From Incurvaria masculella (taxonomy: Eukaryota > Arthropoda > Insecta > Lepidoptera > Incurvariidae), in assembly GCA_946894095.1 (NCBI GenBank), contig OX335642.1, forward strand, positions 21,277,021-21,341,020: a stretch of 64,000 nt of DNA, written 5' to 3'. This document shows positions 56,732 to 64,000 of this stretch, piece by piece. The notes beneath the pieces were generated by a model. It ran no database searches. It saw only the letters and a program-made list of their open reading frames with translations, and had not been told where the DNA came from. The position numbers were made by a program, and so were the translations under genes. How positions within the stretch are numbered: position 1 is the stretch's first letter; every line of letters starts with the position of its first letter.

Positions 56732-57808
56732 GCGGCGCGGACCCCCCCGCTGGATGTTTTCGTACAAATCGCCGAACGTCTTCTCCCCGTGCCCCTCGCC
56801 CCGTAGACAGAGTTACCAAATGTTCGTAGATGTTTCGTTGTGGCGTGCCGACGGGGGTCGCGCTGCCTCGGTGGGCAGCGGCTCTGTGCTCTCGGATGAT
56901 CTCGACTGGCCGGTCGCGAGCTGCTTCGCGCCGGCCGAGCGTTGGAGGCTGACTGAGACAGCGTGGCTGCTTTCGTTTCTGTTGTATCTGTGTTATCTGT
57001 GTCTCCGCTGTCGTTGTTTCTATCGATGTCCTATCTAGAATGTAATGAAACTCACTTGGACTCTATCCGGTTGTCGCTCGAGGGCGGCGTTAATTTTCGT
57101 GCCTTTTCGAAGAGATGCGACGGGCCCGCTGTTAGGTTTTCTGATGCATTTTATAGAAGGGTCGTTCCGGGCAACTCGTGCCCGGCTTAGGACCGTTCCA
57201 TCTCTTCGAAGACCTAAGCTCTATCAGAAATGGATATACCTATAACCTAAAGACTTCTCTTCGTTTTAAGATAGATTAAGATTAAGAAACCGTCTCGCTA
57301 AGACTAATTTTGTTATTTATGAAAATATGTGTAATTTTCGAAGTGTCGTGTCGGTGTTATGCAATCGAAAAAACAAAAAAAAAACAAAATTGAAGCGTCG
57401 CTGACTAAAAGTTGCTCTATGTTGTATTATTTTCTAAACGAACAGATGATAACAATACTGTGATTAAATACGCATAAGTATACCAGTGCCTTGGAAATAC
57501 ATACCTATTTCTATAATATAAATATATTTATTTTTCATTTTTATTGCAATCAATTCTAATAGCAGCTCTTTTAGTCAGTGATTGGAAGAGTCAATTGAAA
57601 AAGATGAAAATTGCTATGAGCAAATAGAGTATTTTAATTCTTGTATATGTGAAATGAATGTTTTGTAAAGTGGAAGACAGGCGATGCCGGCTGCGTTAGG
57701 ACTGAAGATGTAAATGTTAAGTTAGGTGTAAATAATTAATTTATTTTTGGACCGAAGAAGAGATAAAACTTACAATTTATGATCTTTGTATAAGAATACT
57801 ACATGAAT

Positions 57809-57814
57809 AATAAA
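57809..57814 (+). promoter_or_regulatory. Probable vri poly(A) signal
   Basis: This is a canonical AATAAA about 1.08 kb after the vri stop, with a GTGTTTTC and T-rich tract starting about 20 bases later, as expected for a cleavage/polyadenylation site. No equally good hexamer was noticed earlier in the UTR. Confidence 0.6.
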
Positions 57815-57835
57815 TTGTGTACATTTAATATTAAT

Positions 57836-58759
57836 GTGTTTTCATTTATTTTATTTTTCCTTATAACCACCCCTTTTCTTTTTATTCCTAAATTGAATAA
57901 GTCCAATCACCAACTTCAAAACAATAATCATGTTCCGATAGTTTTAACTATCAATAACTGTACAACCGGACATATTTGTTTAGATTTCAACTATTGCTCG
58001 ATTTATTACTTATATTTGTGGATAAACCAATTTTACCAAAGTGCTGATTACTAAAGTTATCTTGTACTGGAATTGATTTCAAGCTGCTAAGAAAGGCCCT
58101 CAATATGTGGCGATTAAGATAATCAGCAGTTTTCCAAGGCCCTTCCAAGAATCCATTTTGATGAAAGAGAAGACTGTATGTATATTGCAAGCTATTGCCT
58201 TTCCGTGGCGAAAAATACACTCCAAAAAAACATGAAACTTTATTAAATAACCTAATTGATTATTTCTATAGTGGCAAAGCTAAATTATCTTCTTCTATAC
58301 TAATAAACTAGTACCGTTCCTGACAGTCTCACTGTTCACATCAATTAAAGTCTCTCATGAAAACTAAACTTGTCCAAAACAGTCGTAAATATCTTCAGTC
58401 TCGCATAGCAGGCACACCCGCCACAAGAGTCCGTTCCTCTTTTCGTTTTTTTCGTCTTGAGGCCGAAAACCGTGGGTAGGTAGAATTAGAGGGAAATTTT
58501 AAATAAGTAAAATTCATATGCAGACTCTGTACTGAAATTACATGCGTTTCAACACTTACACACTCGGCCCTTAAGTGTAAGTATATTCTTGTTAAGTGCC
58601 GAAACCCATAAAACAGGGCTGTGCCGTGGTTTTGTAGTGAAAATTATCCTCGTAAAAGCCATAAGCCACCATGGATATAATGGGCCCCCCCCTGCATTTT
58701 TTCCCATGCATGTCTTAAGAGCCGGCTAAGGGAGTCGCCGTTCGTGCTGTAGGTCCCCT
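57836..58759. other. Downstream flank of vri, no gene seen
   Basis: AT-rich. Frames of 77-83 codons on either strand have no motif. Confidence 0.5.
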
Positions 58760-58975
58760 TCCTTACTTACTAGGTAGCTAATCCCACCTAGGTTGGTACC
58801 ACCGCATTAAATGAACGATGGTCAAAGTGGGAATGAAAATTGTCCGTGTTTTCCACCAGTTGAATGTAGCTGTGCAATAAAATTAAGGTCCTGGCATGGC
58901 ACCTAGTTTCCATGATATGTATTATCATGACAGTAGGTGTGGTTTCAGCCATTCAATGTCCAGTCACATAAAAAC
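58760..58975 (+). mobile_element. SINE linker and body
   Basis: GCTGTAGGTCCCCTTCCTTA, CTAGGTAGCTAATCCCACCT, GGTACCACCGCATTAAATGA and AGGTCCTGGCATGGCACCTA appear in order, ending in the TTATCATGACAGTAGGTGTG tail variant. No clear RNA-type head is adjacent. Confidence 0.65.
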
Positions 58976-59250
58976 ATAATAGGACCAAGGACTAAAAAGT
59001 ATAGACAGGCCGCTATAAAATGTTTTTCTTCAGCTAGTCATGACATTCTATTCACATAAGTAAGTATCCTATTTGAACGGAAACAGATGCTGAATTATAA
59101 TCACACGTAAATAGGGGGTCCCTTCAGGTTGAAAGCCTAAAATAACGAAAAATAATGTTAAAGTCAGTGTCGATCCCTTTCAAACTCTCAATTCACTGTC
59201 AATAATCCCAAAATTAGAACCAACCCATTCTTATATCCTTTATCGATTAG

Positions 59251-59360
59251 GTGCACTTCTCCCATTTATACACTTACCTATGGAATACACTCCCTGCTGA
59301 GGTATTTCCTCCAGCACAACTTGGGGCCGTTCAAACATGGTGTGAAGAGACACCTGGCCG
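59251..59360 (+). pseudogene. LINE ORF2 C-terminal scrap (LWNTLPAEVFP)
   Basis: The frame reads LWNTLPAEVFPPAQLG, matching the WNSLPAEVFP..YDLGAFK-type terminus of insect CR1/Jockey-like reverse transcriptase ORFs. GTTCAAACATGGTGTGAAGA then continues in another frame, showing a frameshift. Confidence 0.6.
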
Positions 59361-60864
59361 GCTGGCAAACAGGTTCGCAAGCCAATGGGCATCGTCGTGC
59401 ACTACTTACGTGAGGGCCTGGCGTATGCCATATGCCGCGCTTATAAGTTTTCTCTGATCAATGAAAACTCTGAACGCTACCTTGCACATTTGTCAGTATT
59501 TAATAAAACGCTATTTGCAAACTGAGCACAATGATGACCTACTAATCCAGTTTGTGACAACACACAACGTAGATGAGGCAAGATTATCTTTACTCTATTA
59601 CGCTTCTATCACAGAATACTCATTGTGCTACAATCCACGTGTACAGAAGATTATTTCCATGTCGTTACAGCTGTGGTTTGAAAGAAATACTGAACGAATT
59701 TTCACGCAATTATTGTGTTTAACTTTTATTTATAGGTAGAACCACAGAATAAGTTAATGGAAAACGTGTTATATTTGAATAATAGTTTAAGTCTGAGTTT
59801 TATAAAACTGTAGCAAAATTTTGAAACCAAAAGGTTGATTGTTTTCTCAGGTCAGAGTCTGTTCAATTAGTCAGTTTGCATGTGTAATTAAGGAGAAATT
59901 AAAAATATCATCCATTAAAAATATAAGTGTCGGATTGTTTCCCCTATTTATCAAAATTATTTGGTTAATAGATGAATCTTTCACAGTGTTGCTATTAACC
60001 ACTTTTCTGAGTGTAGTAGTAGCAGTAGTTTCACAAGACTTATTGAACAGACTCTACGCAAGTTCCAGTATCCAGGTTCCATTCCAAAAAGTAACCCTTA
60101 GGAGCATTGCGTTGCCCGTATGGCTGTCTATTTATAAATACCTGTTTTTTAAGTAACTCGTGGAGTTTTGGGTTGATATTAATTTCAAAATCTTAGGTCT
60201 ATGGTCCCTTGGAGCTGTAAAAATAAAGCTAATAAGTAAACGCGTTAAAAAATACGGCCATTTATATATGCCGCATATTTTGACACTAGCAAATAATTCA
60301 AAACCTTAGTAAGTGTCATTTGAAAAGGCGAGATCTCACAGCCATGGGCTCACAATGTTAGCACAGCGCGCTATGCTAGAGCTATGCTCACAGCGCAAGT
60401 AATTTAATTAACCTGAAAATAGTTAATTTATAATTAAACCTACCTACTACATATTCTGAAATAATTATATTGAAGCATACATATTGTGTATCAAGTCTCA
60501 AACTCAAGTCGCAAACTATTATGTCATAGTATAGGTACATACACATGCATAAAAAAAACAATATTTTTTTTACCATTTTAAGTGGACCCCCGTTATCGAC
60601 GAACTTTCTTTATATGTATACAAATCTGAACCTTCATCGTAGGCTAACCAGACTACTTTGACTAATCAAAGTAGTCCGGTTCTAAAAAAAATACTAAACT
60701 ACATAAACTCGGTCGTGCTAACAACATTGCTAACTGTGTGTCTACAATTTTGTCACAGCTAACGAAAATGTCAGCCATCCCAAATAAATAATGGAAGTCT
60801 CAACAATTTCATCACCACGGAGATCGACGATCTCCATGTCCATCACCCACTGACGCAGTAAGCC
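59361..60864. other. AT-rich intergenic
   Basis: Frames at 59461-59739 and 59839-60156 are unrecognised. The second has one hydrophobic stretch (TVLLLTTFLSVVVAVVS). A near-perfect hairpin with GACTACTTTGA arms is at 60647-60678. Confidence 0.4.
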
Positions 60865-61022
60865 CCGGTTGCACGAACGTCGGCCGAGTTAATCAATGTT
60901 CAAACACGTCACTTTTAGTGATCTGCATGGAGTTCCTTCCATACTGTCCACATAAAGTGACGTGTTTGATCATATTTTGACGTTGATTTTGATTTTTACT
61001 CCTTTCGTGCACTCGGCCCTAA
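60865..61022 (-). mobile_element. GCCGAGTGCACGAA foldback MITE, copy 5
   Basis: A well-preserved reverse copy: GGTTGCACGAACG at the left, CAAACACGTCACTTTTAGTG, AAAGTGACGTGTTTGATC, and TTTCGTGCACTCGGCCC at the right. It gives the best view of the family's full extent. Confidence 0.75.
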
Positions 61023-63299
61023 ATGTTTGCTGTTGAAGAGACGTTATGTTTTTGTCTACAGTTGCACATAATAAACATTATACGAAATGTTGAAGGCTGC
61101 TTGAAACCTCATGCAAGGTATGTATTTGTATTTATGAATCCTCCTTTGGGATGCAGGGGACACTTGGAATCGTCAAACATCTACAATTAAATACAATTAG
61201 AATTAAAGCATAAAAAGTTCATTATTTGTCAATATCGTGGCAAGAGGCTCACTTAAATCTAGATTTTGAAATAGACTATAACTACACTTAAATTTTACAA
61301 AATAGCACAAAACAGAAAATTAAATAAAATATAGTAATAGTTAAAATACAATAATAAATGTTAAATTCAAAGCATCAATAGAATTGTCAGGATATTTGTC
61401 ACATAAATTAAGTCAAGAATAAAACAGTAGTCAAAACTAAATGATAAAATGAGTTCAATAAATTGAGTGGAAAATAAAAAAACAGATAATTGTTACAAAA
61501 TTAAAAAATTAAGAAATAAAAATAATGAGTAGTGTAATGGTAGTGTAGTGGTAGAAACATTACGAAATGTTAAAAAACGTAGTTTACTTGTCATTTGAAA
61601 CCCACTGTTCCAATTTACTCGATACACGTAGATACCGAATCTAATATCGGACAACAAATAGCCATGTCCGTAGGATTTTGTTTTTTTATAATATTTTGTT
61701 TCAATCTACATAAAAAAATTGTTGCATGAAAATTTCTTTTACCTATGATTTCATAGGGTTTTATTAGGTTTCTTAGGTTGGAGCAGTAATTTCAAATAGA
61801 AAACGACTCGTAAATAAAGAGCTATTGAAACAATGTAAATATGTGTGCCATTGGTGGTGATGCTTGGTTCGGGTCACCTCTTTCGCTAAAATATGGTTGA
61901 GAGAGGTAAAGTATGGTTGATGCCTGTACCCGATGTGATGCTCGTGAACGGGTGCTGCTTGCGGGGACCACTGCTGCAATTGGCAACGTGTTAGATGGCA
62001 GGTATAGTCATTGCAAATAAACATATATTTATCACGCATACGGCATGAATTTATCGACTTTCATGAATTATTTTTAATTTACTGTATTACCTGAGCTTTC
62101 TTTAAAAATTTGACTGACGCTTTTCTATGGTTTGTCAAAGTTAGTTTTTGATATCTGTTTCCTTTTTTCTTTTCTTTATCTAATCTTCTTAATATAAAAT
62201 TCAAATGTTTCCCAGGTAGGTTCTATCGACAGTTTAAAAAAAAAACAGATGTTTTCCATATACAATTTCCATTTAAAATTAAAATACATCGTCCTTATTT
62301 TTCGCCTGAGAGAAAGAAGAAGAAAATATAATAAGCATAATTATAATACCAGATTTGGTATCCAGCCTTAAATGTAGCTGCTCGTAATCAGGGAAGATCC
62401 TGGAATACAAATTTTTTAGAATAATATTAAGACTGTACCTACCTAGATGTAGTGCTTACCATTCAAAAACATTTAAAATGGTTCTTGTTACCATCCATAA
62501 TCAGTGCCGGAAAAATAACTGACCCCTAAATGAAACAAATATATGGTACAATGAATTTTATTCATTTATAAATTAATTGTATTATAAATCAATTAAGAAT
62601 AGTTTACAGCATCAATCATCCCACCATGTGGCTGGGAACAATCTTTGTTCTACATTTAATACACACATATGAATGACAATTTCTTATATTTGTTCCTATA
62701 CGCCTTTCTCCATCACTTCCATTTCACCTCTAAGCACCCCTTCTTTAAATTATTTTCTCTTTCCGCTATCACAATTTTCGGACTATTCCAATCGTATTTC
62801 TCTTATCGCCAGAGAACGCCTTATCACACACGTAACAGACTAGATTGCGGCCTTACGCAACATGACCAGACGTTTAAACATAGGCTTATACAATGACGTA
62901 TCAATTACATAAACGAATAATAAAGTAATGCACCTAATTTCTAATCAAATACATAAGATTGTGCTTCGCCGCCACAGGTACCTACTGACTCGGTACGGTT
63001 TCATTCCAATTCTTCGGATATGTGGCCAACAGTGTTGGCCCAATACAGGTGAACCTTGTCAAACGGTTCGTTTCGTGACACCAACACAGTTACACACAGA
63101 CGTAGACATATATTAACCACACCGGACTGTTGTAAATAAAAAATAGTACTATAATCGTATGTTATAATTTCCGTGCGTCTTCACAGTCCTAGAACCGCTT
63201 CTATACCACCTCTAGAGACGCCATTGTGGGACACAAGACGGCTTCAAAAGCACCAAAGCACAAAGTAATCCAAGTATTGCACCTTAGCACCTTATATTT
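61023..63299. other. AT-rich intergenic, no gene seen
   Basis: A weak SINE-body scrap (AGGGAAGATCCTGGAATAC near 62390) is the only familiar piece. Minus frame 61773-62039 and plus frames 62669-63116 show no domains. Confidence 0.45.
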
Positions 63300-63810
63300 T
63301 TTGTCCTTCCCGCTCAACTCCCCCATACAACCGTGGAAAGAAGATCATGCGCATATTTCTTGCCAACGATCCAAAATTATAATCAAAACGGCTTTATTTA
63401 AACGATTTTGTAAAATTATGTTAGGGTTTCGAAGTTAGAAGGTCCTAAAGTTTCGCGCACTTTATGCGATTGGACGTGGATCACTCACCGATAAATAATA
63501 AATATAAAAAAAAATTAGTCATCAGACCTAGCTTGATTCACGAAGATTTATAAACAATTTGGTTTTTGTTTGATTTTTGACTACAGGGTTCGTGATTTAC
63601 TTTTAGCTATAAGTCGTTTTGTAATTTAAAAAAAACGTAAATCTTACCAAATCAAACACTATGCGCATTGTCTGCTTTGTGGACATGTTGTTTCTTCCTC
63701 ATCACGGAGCCTGCCATTTTCTGCCAAACAGAGAAGGTCCCAGAGTGAAATAGCACGATTTTGTACCGTGCCCGCGAATGAGTTAGTCCCATCGGGAAGG
63801 GCCACCTTAA
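63300..63810 (+). mobile_element. TTAA-flanked MITE, copy 4
   Basis: It begins in a degraded left end (CCTTCCCGCTCAACTCCCCC) and ends GGAAGGGCCACCTTAA with the right TTAA at 63807-63810. It is more diverged than the other copies, including ACAACCGTGG in place of ACAAACGGGG. Confidence 0.7.
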
Positions 63811-64000
63811 TAACATTCAGCGGAAACTACCTCGAATGTTATTAATTATTTTTTGAAAACAGCTTTTTACACTTTTTACTGTTTTATTCTACATATACAT
63901 TCTAGTATTCTTTTGCATATCCGTTATGAAATCTGTAAATCTGCATAGGTTTGTACCTAGTATGCGCCCGCTGCACTTTGAATTTTTATTTATTTGCACT

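Larger units (their letters stand above)
55646..57835 (+). other. vri: vri terminal exon including 3' UTR
   Basis: The left edge is a good acceptor: a CTAAC branchpoint-like motif at about 55619, a pyrimidine-rich stretch, then TTGCAG ending at 55645. The 42 bases before ATG 55688 have no stop in the coding frame. After the stop at 56731 about 450 bases stay GC-rich, then the sequence becomes AU-rich with ATTTATTT-type motifs. It ends near an AATAAA at 57809-57814, followed by GT/T-rich sequence. The right edge is an estimate. The small ORFs in this stretch look incidental. Confidence 0.7.

Noticed and set aside
59461..59739. 92-codon frame next to a LINE relic
   Set aside because: No domain recognised; likely incidental.
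59839..60156. Possible receptor-like exon (TTTTCTCAG acceptor-like, hydrophobic segment)
   Set aside because: Tempting as a gustatory-receptor fragment, but no family motif is visible and the composition is ordinary AT-rich.

Overview
The window looks like nuclear DNA of a moth or butterfly (Lepidoptera). It is AT-rich and crowded with short non-autonomous repeats: the GGGTTCCGTACC / CCGGCCAAGTGCGAG element with embedded (ACGG)n runs, SINEs, foldback elements and mariner scraps. It also holds short interstitial TTAGG/CCTAA (insect telomere-type) runs. There is one convincing protein-coding gene. No operons, rRNA genes, intact tRNA genes, CRISPR arrays or complete autonomous transposons were recognised.

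The gene is the insect bZIP repressor vrille (vri; NFIL3/E4BP4 family), on the + strand near the right end. A very GC-rich exon (acceptor at 55645/55646, ATG at 55688, stop at 56729-56731) encodes about 347 residues with the diagnostic VRI basic region and leucine zipper. A 3' UTR of about 1.1 kb ends near an AATAAA at 57809-57814. Upstream, at about 45.6 kb, a TATA-less core promoter is predicted from an initiator TCAGTT and a perfectly spaced downstream promoter element. It opens a non-coding exon that ends in a GTAAGT donor at 45875. If these belong together, vri has a first intron of about 9.8 kb and its coding region lies in the last exon. Two further CpG-rich blocks in the intron (49.5-50.2 kb and 51.6-51.9 kb) could be alternative promoters.

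The most interesting regulatory signal is a set of perfect TTACGTAA sites (the NFIL3/VRI/PDP1 D-box core). One lies at about -139 from the predicted start. One lies in the intron 9 bp from a perfect CACGTG E-box (47162-47184). Another E-box/D-box pair lies at 27793-27820. In the insect clock CLK:CYC binds CACGTG and VRI/PDP1 bind D-boxes, so these are candidate feedback sites.

Layout: 1-27 kb is intergenic repeat mosaic (mariner relic, telomere-repeat foldback, TTAA-flanked MITE nested in another element, SINEs with 5S-rRNA-like or tRNA-like heads). 26.3-26.5 kb holds a 36-bp minisatellite. 27-45 kb is further repeat mosaic. 45.4-57.8 kb is the vri locus. 57.8-64 kb is repeats and AT-rich sequence with no recognised gene. 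All assignments come from reading the sequence and knowledge of the families; no database search was run.
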